Source: Nephrocerus scutellatus (Eukaryota; Arthropoda; Insecta; Diptera; Pipunculidae). Taken from it: DNA of 64,000 nt. The notes beneath the pieces are model-generated. The model was not told the DNA's origin, made no database searches, and saw only the letters and a program-made list of their open reading frames with translations. Of this stretch, positions 42,580-54,500 are shown piece after piece. The first letter of the stretch is position 1. Each line of letters begins with the position of its first letter. Position numbers and translations under genes: made by a program. The stretch covers positions 61,141,123 through 61,205,122 of the forward strand of contig OX352765.1 in assembly GCA_947095585.1 (NCBI GenBank), in the 5' to 3' direction.

Positions 42580-43095
42580 TGTCCCTTTTCATCCGAAATC
42601 CATCCGTCATCTGGTGGCCGAGTACCATTCTAAGCACCACTATTCCTCTCAGCGATCCCGAAAACTATCGGATCGATACTAATATCTGTCACCGATGCCC
42701 CTCCGGAAAAACAACTCACCCATAGAAGTGTCCTACCAACATTATTCATCTCAGTGACTTAGTGAGTGAATGGACACTAATATCGGTCATCCACCTCACT
42801 TATCTATCCCATCCCTCTAGGGCTGTCTTGGCATCACCATTCCACTCAGCGATCCACAAAAACTATAGAATAGACACTAAGATCGGTTAACCCCCCCCCC
42901 TCAGTTATCGACCCCATTCCCCTAGAGTTGTCTTACCATCACCATTCAACTCAGCGACCCCGAAAACCATGGAATCGACACTAACATCGGTCACCCCCCA
43001 CCACCTCAGTTATCGACCCCATCCCCCTAGAGCTGTCTTACCATCACCATTCAACTCAGCGACCCCGAAAACCATAGAATCGACACTAACATCGA
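42580..43095 (+). repeat. Tandem repeat W, about 5 units of 95-115 bp
   Basis: Units contain TCACCATTCAACTCAGCGAC, CGAAAACCATAGAATCGACA and CTAACATCGGTCACC. The last two are nearly identical; the first ones are diverged. A C8-9 run lies near 42892-42900. Confidence 0.85.
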
Positions 43096-43429
43096 TCTTA
43101 AATCGTAACATCGATCGTAAACTTAGTACAAAGAAATATAATACTATTTAAGTTTATAAATACCAATAGAAAAATTGAAAAAATTGTTAAAAATATGAAC
43201 TCTAAGACAATTTTTTTTAAATGCTAAAATGATCCTATACGGGTTGGATATGATTGGGGAAAATGTAAGTGCGATTATAAATAAATCATTAGAAACGTGA
43301 TATTAATAAAGTGCTAAGCTATATTCAATAATAAAGATTTAAAAAAACCATAGCTGTGAATTACTTTTAAACTTATTAATAACAAATTACAAAATATAAT
43401 AATATTTATATAAATGACATGGAAGATGC

Positions 43430-43760
43430 AGTATCATTATAGAGGGTACTATTATTCGCCGATGATGCGCTTATATATTCTATTCGTGAAACGGTTGATG
43501 AATGTGTGGAGAAAATAAATTATGACTTGAACAACTTGAGTTTATGGTTTAAAAGGAATGAGATGAAATGGAAAAAACAAAATGCATGGTCTTTAATGGG
43601 ACAAGTCAAAATAACATAGAAATAGACAACCAATTGATCAAAGAGGTTGACGAAATTAAGTATTTGGGTGTAATTCTAGATAAGAAATTAAAATTTAAAA
43701 GCCATACAAAATATATTTGTAAGAAAATATCTAAAAAATCTATTTTCTCTCAATAATGAG
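43430..43760 (+). pseudogene. LINE reverse transcriptase fragment (FADD region)
   Basis: LLFADDALIYSIRETVDECV near 43448-43507 holds the catalytic FADD. The frame shifts near 43565, and EKTKCMVFNG and EIKYLGVILDKKLKFKSHT follow, a typical thumb of Jockey/I-like RTs. Confidence 0.8.
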
Positions 43761-43799
43761 AAAAAAACTTTCATTGTCTAGTGTAATCAAATTTTATAA

Positions 43800-43900
43800 T
43801 ACAACTAGCGGAAATACCCGGCGTTTCCCGGCTGCCCCATCCCACTGACCCCCACTAGGTAAGCACCCGCCCACTGACACTACATCGATTTTTATATAAT
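43800..43900 (+). repeat. Helitron-like 5' end fragment
   Basis: ACTAGCGGAAATACCCGGCG resembles the CTAGC-type starts of non-autonomous Helitrons in insects. It interrupts the LINE remnant. Confidence 0.5.
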
Positions 43901-44208
43901 ACAATAATAAAACCACATTTTTAATACTGTAGATCCATTTCATTTTTACGAATACGGAAGATTAAAAACAGAATGCAAAAAATTTTAAAATAAAGCTATG
44001 AAAATAATACTCAAAGTTAATAGATATTTTTCTATTCAATTTATGTTGAATGCATTAAAATGGATGAGTGTAAATAACAAGACAAACGCGGTGTTTATGC
44101 TTGGAGTTTTCTTTATTAACTGACTGAAAAAACCTTCTTGAAATTATTTTTAGTATTATTGTACACAAGCGCTGACTAAGTGCAGCGCGAGTAAATAAGT
44201 GCATGCGC

Positions 44209-44398
44209 GAGTAAATAAGTACATGCGCTGGTTTGCAGGTGCAACGCGTCATATTTCCTTCGCGGCAACTTTGTTTGTCGCTGGGAAAATGCTTACGTTG
44301 CGTCTGCCCCAGCGGATGCGCTTCTTGGAGAGTAAATAAGTGCATGCGCTGGTTCGCAGGTGCAACGCGTCATATTTCCTTCGCGGCAACTTTGTTTA
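44209..44398 (+). repeat. 69-bp direct repeat, two copies 121 bp apart
   Basis: TAAATAAGTACATGCGCTGG through CGCGGCAACTTTGTTT at 44209-44277 returns at 44330-44398 with two changes. Confidence 0.9.
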
Positions 44399-44548
44399 TT
44401 TAAGAAATCATAAAATTTTTAGATTGAATTTTTTTAGAGATGAAAAAACAAAAAATATGTTGTTATACAATGGTCTAAAGTTATTTAATGAATTACATAA
44501 TGAAATAAAAAATATGTATACGTTAAAAAAGAAAGGTTTCAGGTAAGA
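44385..44548 (+). pseudogene. LINE RT C-terminal fragment
   Basis: LRNHKIFRLNFFRDEKTKN and LYNGLKLFNELHNEIKN form the usual C-terminal end of Jockey/I-like Pol. It is probably the continuation of 43430-43760 after an insertion. Confidence 0.75.
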
Positions 44549-44934
44549 GCAAAATTGTTATAAGAATATAAATATTGTAAATGTAAGTGACTTTGCAAAT
44601 AAGTAAGGATTGCTTGCACCCTAGCTATGCAGTAAAGATTGCACCCTAGAGTTCGCAGGAGCTCTAAGAAGAGCTTGGAAGGTGAGGTCTAAGCACTGCA
44701 GAAAACAAGGAAAAATTATTTCCCGATTTAACTGCACAACCCAAACGAATTGACAATGGACTAGTAACTGTTTAAGGCTCGAGACTAAAACCGGGCTTCA
44801 TCATGAAGAAAGAATTTCTCCCCATACGTGGACATAACATATACCCTCAAGTCATTAGGATGTCATAATTACCACTTAACAACCCCACTAAAGTCCAAAA
44901 ACGCTCTCCTTTTTGAGACCAATGTCGAATGTTT

Positions 44935-45180
44935 TGCCCTATTATTGTGCAGCCCCTGATTTCGTGCCGACCGCTCGATCTTGGATGAAAGATTGTTGTC
45001 CAGCTTTGGGTTTCAGCCAATTACATCAATACTTTCTGCGTAAACAAGTATCATGGACACACAATTACTCGGAATATGGAATGGGATTGATAGTGATCCG
45101 AATATCTTAAACTGTTTATGGTAAATCTAAATAGTCCTACCAGTTTTTTTGGTATGCCAAGTTATCTCATCTTATATAAT
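44935..45180 (-). pseudogene. LINE RT remnant related to 22145-23090
   Basis: GTGCAGCCCCTGATTTCGTG and the later CCTACCAGTTTTTTTGGTAT match 22729 and 23013 in order and orientation, with the section between shortened. No frame stays open. Confidence 0.65.
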
Positions 45181-45587
45181 ATCCATTATTATAGAATTGT
45201 GCAGTATTTTAATGGAAAGCTAATTAATGGTTCTTGTCCGTAGGCAAACATTTTCGTGCTTATATGTACAAAAATGCGCTATGTTCAAAATTCATGGAGT
45301 ACCATGCGGTGTACGTAGCGTTTTGAAAATGGACCCCCCTCCCATACGATTTTTTTCACGAAATTAACCAAGGAATCACCACTTTAAGTACTTGCCACCT
45401 TAACGGATACACCCTGTAGAGTCTAGATTATGATTATTTTGACTAAAATTCGTGTTTTTTTTGACGCAACGGGTGGTTGATCGGTGTCCTCAAAGCGAGA
45501 GCCAACTTTTCTAACCACTGCACCCACCATACTGACTATGGGTTCGAAAAGATTCCGGCAAAAAATTTTGTTGGTACGGAACAGTAT
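45181..45587. other. No recognised gene
   Basis: Unique-looking sequence between the LINE remnant and the BEL-2 LTR-like region. Confidence 0.4.
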
Positions 45588-45643
45588 ATAAAATTTATAT
45601 ACTAGCAATTATCCAATCACTCAATTCAATTTTATTTGTTTTA

Positions 45644-46857
45644 CTAGCTGACCCGACAGACGTTGTCCTGTCCCACTTTCAATAAATTTGTTTGTGATCG
45701 TTTTGTGAACTTGTGAAAAGCTATTTACTTTGCGATATCGCGTCACAGTATTAGTCACATCATTGTGTTATTTTTTTTTCACACGCCCATAGTTGCGATA
45801 TCGCGTCACAGTATTAGTCACATCATTGTGTTATTTTTTTTTCACACGCCCATAGACGAAAGTGACTGTTTCGTACGCTATAAACTAGCCTCGCAAGTAG
45901 CCCATAACAACAATAGTTATGTTATGATATAAACGTCTTTTGTTATTTACTGCAATCTCAGCGAACACATTGCGCATGAGCAAGAATTCTCTTTTGTTTG
46001 TCGTTTGTGATTTCTGCTTCTCTCTCGATTTAGCAGAAAAACCGGTTTGGACGCGTGAAAAATTCATTTCTTTGTTATTTACTGCAGTCACAGCGAACAC
46101 ACATTCTCACATTTCTGCTTCTCTCTCTCGATTTAGCAGAAAAACTGGTTTGGACGCGTGAAAACTAGCGTACATGACTTGCAGAAAAGTGCTCATCGAT
46201 AAACTCCACTTTCCTTGCTCGTTCTGTAATATACTATTAACACAACACTTAACTCACACCCACTGACCACCCACCCATTGACCTCATACACACTGACCCA
46301 CCGCCCACTGAACTCACACCAACTGACCTCACAACCACTGACCTCCCGCCCACTGACTGGGCGGACTGAATTTTCCGGAAAAAAAGACAAAAAAAAGTCA
46401 CCAGCGCCACCTATCGGGTCCAAATTTTTATTTAAATATTATATGGTGTGAATTTCAGCCGAATCGTTCCATAAATAAGAATTTTCAGAAAAAAAACGAT
46501 ACCAGCGCCACCTAGCGGATGTTTAAATAGTTATTATGCTATTCCTTGCGAAGACAAATCCAACAAAACAAAAATCATAAAAATCGGTCCAGCCGTTCTC
46601 GAGTTATAAATGGTGTATAACTAACCCGACTTTGTTTTATATATATAGAAGATATGGTGTGAATGTGAGCCAAATCGTTCCATAAATAAGAATTTTCAGA
46701 AAAAAACGATACCAGCTCCACCTAGCGGGTGTTTTAATAGTTATTATGCTATTCCTGGCGGAGACAAATCCAACAAAACAAAAATCATAAAAATCGGTCC
46801 AGCCGTTTTCGAGTTATAAATGGTGTAACTAACCCGACTTTGTTTTATAAATAAAGA
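45644..46857 (+). mobile_element. Helitron-like element in the BEL-2 5' LTR
   Basis: The other LTR reads ATTTGTTTTATACC at 54697-54710. Here the sequence is split exactly between that A (45643) and T (46858), with no target duplication, which is the Helitron insertion mode. It starts CTAGCTGACCCGACAGACGT and ends in CGACTTTGTTTTATAAATAA-type sequence, a 3' end typical of non-autonomous insect Helitrons. The last about 208 bp is present twice in tandem (46441-46651 and 46652-46857). Confidence 0.8.
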
Positions 46858-47062
46858 TACCTTTTTTTATATAATGAATTTTGTTTCGAATATATTAGAA
46901 TAAAGCTACTCCGAAGGGTCGACCCTGGTAGTTTTATTACACAGCAAAACGGGTTATCTTAAAAAACACACGAACGAATATTTCTTCTCAACCCAACATT
47001 CGATTTAACCTAAAAGATAGTTTTGCAAAGCGGAACAGTGTAGCAGTTTAAATCAGATTCTA

Positions 47063-48300
47063 ATGCCGCCTGCTCCGGATACTCGACGTTCGAAGCAATT
47101 CATCGAAAATCTTCGAGATAAATTGGAGCTATAAAAAAAAATATGTGGCTGACGACCTTGCAAAGGCAAAGGCCAAACACATTCCAAATCGGCTCGCCAG
47201 CTTGAGCTTGAACATTCTACAAACGAATTTCGTATCATTTTGAATAATGGACAAAGAATGACTGAGTGACACAGTTCGTGCCGAATTAGAGGAATCGTAC
47301 ATCTTCGTTACTTCCGAATTCGATGAGAAATTGGACGAACTAAAGAAACGAGACGTATGAACTTAATCGGAGATGAAAGGCTGCTGTCACGGATGCTCTT
47401 CCACCTTCCATTAGTGCGAAGCTCCCCATCATGGAACTTCCAATATTAAATGGTGATTATTTAAAATGGAATAGTTTCATTGGTACTTTTGATGCCCTCA
47501 TACACAAGACACGAAAACCGATCGTTGAGTGCACGAACAAAATTTCAGTACCTAAAACTATCACTAATAAGTTGCCGCTGATGCCGTAGCAGCCATTGAA
47601 TTGTCAGACGATAATTACGAAGTCGCTCGAAAAATTCTACAAGATAGCTTCAATAAACCAAAATTCATTTGTGAGCAGCACATTCACGAACTATTTTCCT
47701 TCAAACCAATCGATCGACCAGACTCAAAGAGATTATTGAATCTACTAGATCATTTCCAATCACATCTTCGGTCACTTGAATCTCTAACCAGACCTGTGAA
47801 ACATTGGGATGATTTAGTAGTCCATGAAGGTATCAAAGAAAGAATTGGAAACAAAATCAAAATGGCTAGATGAAGCACCACATACTCGTCTTCCGGCATT
47901 AGATGATTTGACTCAATTCCTCAGTTCTCATGGTCATCGCCTAGGAGGTCAACCAAGAACCGCTAAATTATACGATTCCTCAAGGCCAACACCAAGAACA
48001 GTTTCTCGATCGTATCGTCAACCGACAACTTCGCTCACTGTAACAAAATCGTCATATTGTTGTGTGTACTGCAAAACAAATGGACACACGGTCGTTCGGT
48101 GCCACAATTTTTTTGCAATTGCCAATGGATCAACGGTACAAACTCGTCACAGATGCCAAGTTATGCCACAGTTGTCTTCCCTTTCCACGACGATTGGTTC
48201 CGAGCCGGAGCCCAATACCTATAAAAACATTGGGCCAAAGATCGTCAACACAACAACATGTTTGAGATTGGATCACCGGGATCCACTTTTTACATTTACT
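47063..48300 (+). pseudogene. gag: BEL-2 gag (DUF1759-type)
   Basis: An ATG at 47063 opens MPPAPDTRRSKQFIENLRDK; after several shifts come LPIMELPILNGDYLKWNSFI near 47420-47480, the hallmark Gag block of BEL/Pao, and NKPKFICEQHIHELF near 47650-47700. A zinc knuckle CCVYCKTNGHTVVRCHNF is at about 48056-48110. At least four frame changes are needed. The LINE insertion begins near 48318. Confidence 0.85.
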
Positions 48301-48317
48301 TTATTTTGCTTTGCATG

Positions 48318-49990
48318 CATGCTAAGGCTACACAGTGGCAACGATTATAACATCCATCTCGTTCGCACATGCTGCTCCCAAGGAGCTTCACAACAACCTT
48401 CATTGCTGCCGTGCAGGAGACCAAAATTCCCAATCATACTCATTGACATCCTTTGACGGTTATCAAATCATTCGACACGACAGATCCGACATAGGCTTTT
48501 ATTCTTCACCAGAATGTATCAAACAAATACATCTACCCTCCCCTGATCCTCATCTTGAGGTAATGAGTAAGCACTGTAGATTTCGAGTTATTACTCACCA
48601 ATGTTTACATACCCCCCGTAACAGCACAGTAAATGGTTATCAACCATCCCTACTGCACCTTCTCCAGAGTGAAAAAAAATTGTTATGGGGGACTTCAATG
48701 CCCAGTACCCCCTTTGGTTCTCCGCTTTCCCTGAGGACAAGCGTGGAACGTGCTCAAGCTCGCCTGATTTCACAATAGCCAGCACCTCGCTATTATTCCC
48801 TATCATGGCAAGCAGCACCAGCACTAAACTCTGATCATAATTATCCCCATTGTGATCACAGTGGATAGACCAGACAACTTTAAAATGCGTCCCAAACTAC
48901 CCTACCTTCACCACCCTTAGGGTGCAAGATGCTATTAAGAAGGGTAAACCTTCCAAGGAACTTGGTACGGACGGGATTTCCATGTTTATGTTGAAGAAGC
49001 TACAAACTCCAGCCGGGATTATCTAGCAAAAATCTTCAACCTAACCATGGAAAACCTCACTATACCAAACGTATGGAAAATTGCCAGGATAGTTCCAGTT
49101 TTAAAGCCTTACAAACCCGCCCACGAAAGATTGTCTTATTTCGCTGCTTTCTCATAAAGCCAACACTTTAGAGACACTCCTCCTCCCCAGTCTTCATCAA
49201 CGTTTGAGTCTCGCCACCCACCAACATGGCTTTAGGAAACACCGCAGCACTACTACCGCATTAACGGAGCTGACGACCCACATAGCGAACGGTCTTAACC
49301 ACCGTCGCCCAAATTGGCGCATGCTGTCGTGGCACTCGGTTGACCACTCTACTCTCCTACAGGGCATACTGAATTCCACTCTCCTCGACTCTATCAAAAG
49401 GTTCCTGTCAGCTTACATAAATGGCATGAGCGCATATGTGGAATTCAGAAATTCCTGTTCGAAGCATCGGAAGCTTAAGATGGGAGTCCCACAAGGAGAA
49501 GTACTTTCTCCCATCTTATTTTACCTCTATGTCTCGATGCTCCCTACTCCCCCTCCTGGCGATAGACTGATCACTTACGCTGATGATTGCTCTGTTGCTG
49601 CCTCCGGTGCAGATCTAAACGAGGTCACACATAGGATAAATTCCTACCTGACAGAGCAATCTGAATTTTTTAAGAAAAGGAAACTCCATCTCGCTTCCCA
49701 AAAATCATCTGCTACGCTGTTCACCTCTTGGACTAAAAAAGTCAGAATTTCACTTGACATTCGTATTAACAACGAAATTATCTCTACAGTTAATAACCCC
49801 AAAATTTTAGAAGTCATATTCGACAACCTCCTTACCTTATGTATGCACGTAAAAAATATTTGCAGTAAAGTGAGCAGTCGTAATTACGAAGCGTCCATGC
49901 TCCCCGTCAGGCAACACAATGAACTAAACTGCTGTCAAAGCAGTTCTTGTTAGCCTGCCACAAGCCCGCACACCCAGTTCACGACATCAC
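48318..49990 (+). pseudogene. Jockey-like LINE: endonuclease and RT
   Basis: Endonuclease pieces near 48440-48780 include GYQIIRHDRSD and SPDPHLEVM, then a MGDFNA-like block read across a shift near 48690. The open frame 49204-49953 has QHGFRKHRSTTTALTELTTH, KMGVPQGEVLSPILFYLYVS and the catalytic YADD near 49578-49590 (ITYADDCSV). In the segment after the fingers (49310-49345) the block that should contain the first catalytic Asp is missing. The 3' end lacks a clear poly(A). Confidence 0.85.
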
Positions 49991-50049
49991 TGTCAGTGAA
50001 ATGTCCCCAATTAAATAGGTTTATTTGTACTGCGAATGAGAGTTTAATG

Positions 50050-50330
50050 TTTGGAGGGTTTCCTCTTGATTATTATTATTTTATTTTCGGTCAGATCAGA
50101 TCATGCTGTTGCTACCTGTCCAGTCACCCATCGCTGCCGACATTGCAATTCATCTGACCATTCACTGCTCCATAAAACCGCCGTTGAGCATCATCCTATG
50201 CTACATTTGACAAATCGGCAACCGCCAAAATTTCCAATGGCTGAGAATTCATTAGTGTCTTCCGAGGCCCACCAAGTCATCACTTCTTCATCCGAAACGT
50301 CATTAGTCGTGTTTTATTATTACATATGAT
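50050..50330 (+). pseudogene. BEL-2 gag continuation, second zinc knuckle
   Basis: HRCRHCNSSDHSLLHKTAVE near 50129-50190 is the CCHC-like motif at the end of BEL Gag, so the BEL frame resumes after the LINE insertion. Confidence 0.7.
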
Positions 50331-50913
50331 CTATATAGATCACACAATAAAAATAAAACAGTCAAGATCAACGAAAAATTTAAGTTCTGTGTTGTGGTAA
50401 TAGTTTGAAATTTAGTCGTCATAGCAGCTGCTTTTTTGTTTATGTTTGATTTTGGAATAATTCCCTCAATAGGCGCAGCTGAGCTTGTTTTTGACGTTTA
50501 GCGCGAAGTTGCCATGCGACTGAAATTTTTTTTTTCAATGAAAAGTTGACGAGCTCATTTTTTTCCTAATATATTTTACCACCACCAATTCATCTAAAAT
50601 GGTTTCTATTCACGAATTAGGATCCAAAAAATCGAAGTTAAATATTACTTTTTAATCACAGTTAGCAGAATATTCATTTATTTGAACATATAATTATTGA
50701 ATAATATTTAATTTGCAAATAATATTTTATATTCTAATCTGGCAACATGGACGATTTATAGCCGTCGACAATTACACCAACATTCACGAACGAAAATGTA
50801 ACCTAGTGAGAAATAGAGCAAACTAATTTTGGATCACGAAAATGGATCCTGATAAATAGCAAGATCTCGTATTGTTGTTGTAATTCATACAAACCAATGA
50901 TCTATATGGATCA
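50327..50913. repeat. Segment bounded by two TGATCTATATRGATCA palindromes
   Basis: TGATCTATATAGATCA at 50327-50342 is a perfect 16-bp palindrome. TGATCTATATGGATCA at 50898-50913 differs by one base. Similar sequence continues past both (CACAATAAAAATAAAAC / AGGTGATAATAAAATAC), so this may be a target duplication around a 550-bp insertion. Nothing coding is seen inside. Confidence 0.5.
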
Positions 50914-51008
50914 TAGGTGATAATAAAATACAGCTATTATCATCAATTGATGTTACCAAACCAAGAAAAAGTCCATAATTTTTTGTATATTTGGCCACTG
51001 CAATAATC

Positions 51009-51671
51009 AAGGTCCGTGATCATTCCGTACATTTTAAAAATGGGCGAGCGTTGCTGGACTCAGGTTCCCAATTGAACTTTATGACTGAGTCATTTGCATC
51101 ACACACTGGTACCAAGATTCAAGGCATAGTGTTTCAACATTATTCGGCTCAACAATAGCATTAAAAAACAACTTTGGACTGGCAAATATTGCAGAAAATT
51201 ACGAGCTATCAGACCATAAATTCGCTTGGCGATATTAAGTCTTGGAAAATTCAGGCAAACATCTAACTCGCTGACCTCGGCTTCTTTATGGCACATAGTA
51301 TTGATTTACTGTTGGATGCTGAAATTTATCACGAACGGCTCACTGTTGGTCAAATTATGTTAGCTGATCATTTGCCTGTTCTACAAAACACATTACTTGG
51401 TTGGATTGTTGCGGGAAAAATGTCACATCCTCCGAATTCCATCCCATTGTGTCACCTGGCCATTGAAGATCCGGTAACGTTGAACAATCAAATCGAAAGA
51501 TTCTGGACCATCGAGGGCATTCCACATTCTGTAAAGCCGCTATCGTTGGAAGAAGCCGAGTATAAAAAACATTTCCAAAACTGTAACTCGCGAGATGGTG
51601 ATGGCAATATAAAATTGACATCGATTTTGGAAATCTGCCGCAGAACTAATAAATTCCATTTATCCGGCTGA
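51009..51671 (+). pseudogene. pol: BEL-2 protease and protease-RT linker
   Basis: RALLDSGSQLNFMTESFA near 51040-51095 is a standard BEL/Pao protease site (DSG). After stops and a shift, the frame 51288-51671 carries LADHLPVLQNTLLGWIVAGK, the Pao-type block before RT. The mariner insertion follows. Confidence 0.85.
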
Positions 51672-51689
51672 TTCCGATTGCGAAAAGGG

Positions 51690-52320
51690 GCCCTTCTTGC
51701 AGCTAAAATGGAGACACTCACGAAACGCACAAGCATTATCGTGATGCGAAATAGTTCGCCGTTTTGGGTTGTTTTCTCGTAATTTGTAGAAAACCTCAAG
51801 CAAACAAGTGGTATTATACCAACCAAGCTGAATTGACTGAATTTTCAAGAGCCAAATGACCGGTTTTCGTGATTTCCGGTTGGATTTTCTTGGAAGACCC
51901 AAACAGTCGATTGCCCTTTTCTTTCCGGCTCATGCGCAAATATCCCGACTCGTCACCTGTCACAACCTTGTATACGGTTTTGGAAGTACCTTCAACGAAT
52001 TTTTCAAGCATTTGGCGCCACCAATCGACACGAACCTTTTTTTGTGCGTCTGTCAAAAAATGAGGAATCCAATATGCACATAGCTTCCGCACTTTCAAAT
52101 GTTCATGTAAGATCGTATAGACGCTGGTGTTACTAATGCCTAGGTATGCCTCGATTTCCCGATAAGCCACATGACGATCCTCTTCAATCAGTTTTCTCAC
52201 AGGATCGATGTTATCTGGCACAACAGCTGTTTTTGGACGACCTTCACGGGGATCGTCTTTGAGTGAACGTCGTTCGCGTTTAGATTCATTGTACGAATTA
52301 TATAGAAATTATAAAGGATG
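51690..52320 (-). pseudogene. Mariner transposase, irritans-like, internally deleted
   Basis: On the minus strand: KDDPREGRPKTAV, then IEEDRHVAYREIEAYLGISN (helix-turn-helix region), then WIPHFLTDAQKKVRVDWW and YKVVTGDESG with the first catalytic Asp near 52070-52095. After KTGHLALE a shift and deletions lead to HHDNACAF near 51745-51770, which retains the second Asp block. The order and wording match irritans-subfamily mariners. Ends are not preserved. Confidence 0.85.
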
Positions 52321-52389
52321 GTGCGTCGCCAAAAGTCGAATGAAGTAATTCGAAGCACCCTTGTTGATATGTATCATTCTTTTTTCTAC

Positions 52390-52440
52390 CCCTGCCTAAT
52401 AGAAGATTGGGATGAATAAATACTTGGGCAACGCAGGTTA
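52390..52440 (-). repeat. Inverted copy of the 41975-42025 block
   Basis: CCTGCCTAATAGAAGATTGG and ATGAATAAATACTTGGGCAA are the reverse complement of 41977-42020. Its class is unknown. Confidence 0.6.
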
Positions 52441-52444
52441 ATCA

Positions 52445-53690
52445 GCTAGTTGCGTAATAAAGCCAGGAGGCTAGAGCCCTAAACTGCGAGTAGTTTTCGA
52501 TGGCTCTGCCAAAACATATAGTGGACAGCCGCTCAACTCAATCATGATGGTAGGTCCTGTGCATTCTGCGTAGACATAACAAAAATGTATCGGAAAATTC
52601 AAGTTCATCAGGACCAAAGGCATCAACTCAAATTATGGAGAAATTCTCCAACAGATCAGCTGTCAACGTTCCAATTGAAGACCGGACATATGGCATATCT
52701 TCTGCAACATTCCTAGCGACAAATGCCTCAATCAATTGGCGCATGATCAAAGGGATACTTACCCGGTTGCTGCCGAAGCTATAGAGAAGGATGTTTACAC
52801 TGATGACATACTAACGGATTCACATTCAATACTTAACGCAAAAGTATTAAAATTTCAAATCGAAAAAACATTGCAGTCCGCTGGTATGGAACTAAAAATG
52901 GTGTTCCAATTCACACAAAATTATCGAACACATGGACTCTATTGAAACATCATTCAAAATTTACACTATGACTGGGTAAAAACACTCGGAATTCTGTGGT
53001 ATACAGCCACTGATACAGTCAACGTTTTCGTTAACATCAACAAAGGACCAACAATTTCGAAACGAGCCATATTTTCTCAGATTGCGAGAATCTATGATCC
53101 TCACGGACTCCTAGCTTCGGTAGTTACAGTAGGAAAGCTGCTAATTCAATAATTGTGGCAGTTAAAACTGAGTTGAAATCAGTCAATTCCACAAGCCTTG
53201 TACACTAATTTGCAAAGGCATCAAGAGAGCCTCACCCTCACCCTGCTCCACTACTTTAAAATTGACCGGCATTTATTCAATTATACCCAGCAGGTAAGCA
53301 TCCAGCTACATGGGTTTGCCGATGCTAGTGAACGTGCATATGGTGCTGTTTTATACGTTCGGTGTGTCGACCAACAACCGACCGGTGAAATTACTGTGTG
53401 CAAAGTTACGCGTGCCACCAGTTCAGAAGACCACGCTTCCTCGAGTGGAATTGTGCGCAACGACATTACTCGCCCAACTGGCACACAAGGTATTACAGAA
53501 CCTAAACTTCAAGGTAGACCAAATAATTTATTGGTCAGATTCAACCCATACTCTACTCTGGATACATTCCTGATCATCGAGATGGAAAACGTTCTTATCG
53601 CACCGCGTCTCAACGATACAAGAAGTATCGCAAAGTGAAAATTGGCTACATATGCCAACAGAATGTAACCCAGCTGATCTAATTTCACGT
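52445..53690 (+). pseudogene. pol: BEL-2 RT and RNase H, frameshifted
   Basis: LRVVFDGSAKT near 52480-52515, KMYRKIQVHQDQRHQLKLW near 52582-52640, and EKDVYTDDILTDSH near 52788-52830, where the catalytic box is YTDD. RNase H follows with LHGFADASERAYGAVLYV near 53310-53365. Shifts occur near 52560, 52690, 52950 and 53400. CNPADLISRAMTPEQFM near 53658-53710 is the region before integrase. Confidence 0.85.
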
Positions 53691-53725
53691 GCCATGACAC
53701 CTGAGCAATTTATGCAATCCATTCT

Positions 53726-54039
53726 TTGGCTGCGTGAGCGCCGTGGCTCAGTGGAAGTGCACATGGTTGCTGAGCAGGAGGTTCGTGGTTCGAATCCCAG
53801 TAACACCAAAAGTTTTTTTTCACGGTGTCCCACCTCTCGCGAATGGGTGACAAACGTTCCGAGAGTAATACCTTGTCACGGAAAGCTTCTCAATTCGCCG
53901 TTCGGATCCGGCCTTAAATTGAAGGTTCCTTCCATTTGTGTCCAAAAATATACATGCGCAGCCCAAATGGTCGCGAGAAGTTAGGCCTTGGACCGCAATG
54001 GTCTGTCGCGCCGAATATTATTGAATATTGGCCGCTGTG
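53726..54039 (+). repeat. Target duplication pair of the SINE
   Basis: TTGGCTGCGTG at 53726-53736 and TTGGCCGCTGTG at 54028-54039 are similar enough to be a decayed 11-12-bp duplication flanking the SINE. Confidence 0.5.
53738..54027 (+). mobile_element. tRNA-derived SINE, copy 1
   Basis: The head GCGCCGTGGCTCAGTGGAAG carries a pol III A box and GGTTCGAATCC near 53791-53801 a B box, in a tRNA-like layout. The body (GTGTCCCACCTCTCGCGAAT, GCCGTTCGGATCCGGCCTTA, GTCGCGAGAAGTTAGGCCTT) is shared with the copy at 57322. It ends in an ATT-rich tail. Confidence 0.85.
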
Positions 54040-54049
54040 CGACAGTTTT

Positions 54050-54500
54050 ATACAGTAAATCACCAACGAAGACTGATCTATTTCTATTTATTTGTTTCGT
54101 CGCGAAGGCTTGTCCACCTTGAACTGGCTTGAGATATCAGCACTCATCATTTTAAGGTTGTTTTAAGCGATTCATTGCCACCCGCGGACTATGCAAGCGG
54201 GTGTTTTCCGACAACGGTACGAATTTCATTGGTGCCAACTCCGAGCTAAGTGAACTTTATGCACTACTAACCACCACTAACCAGCTGAAAGATGATCTAC
54301 GATCGATATGTGAAGAAAATCAAATTGAATGAAATTGTATGCCACCTGCTACACCACATTTCGAGGGTCTTCATGAAGCTGGAGTGAAGCTGGCCAAGTT
54401 TCATAACCGTCGTACGATGGGCCAGTCAAAATTGACCTACGAGCAACTACTTACCCTGAATAAACCAGTGGAAGCAGTACTAAACTAAAGACCGCTTGGA
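54050..54500 (+). pseudogene. BEL-2 integrase scraps
   Basis: CRRVFSDNGTNFIGA-like sequence is read near 54190-54235 in one frame with the second catalytic Asp; WKCMPPATPHFEG-like sequence near 54335-54365 follows, which precedes the catalytic Glu in BEL integrases. EPLTYEQL-like text near 54435-54470 is the C-terminal part. Frames change repeatedly. Confidence 0.6.

Noticed and set aside
46193..46423. Open frame with SGCEVSWCE-like repeats on the minus strand
   Set aside because: It is a translation of short CACTGACCTCAC-type repeats within the Helitron-like element.
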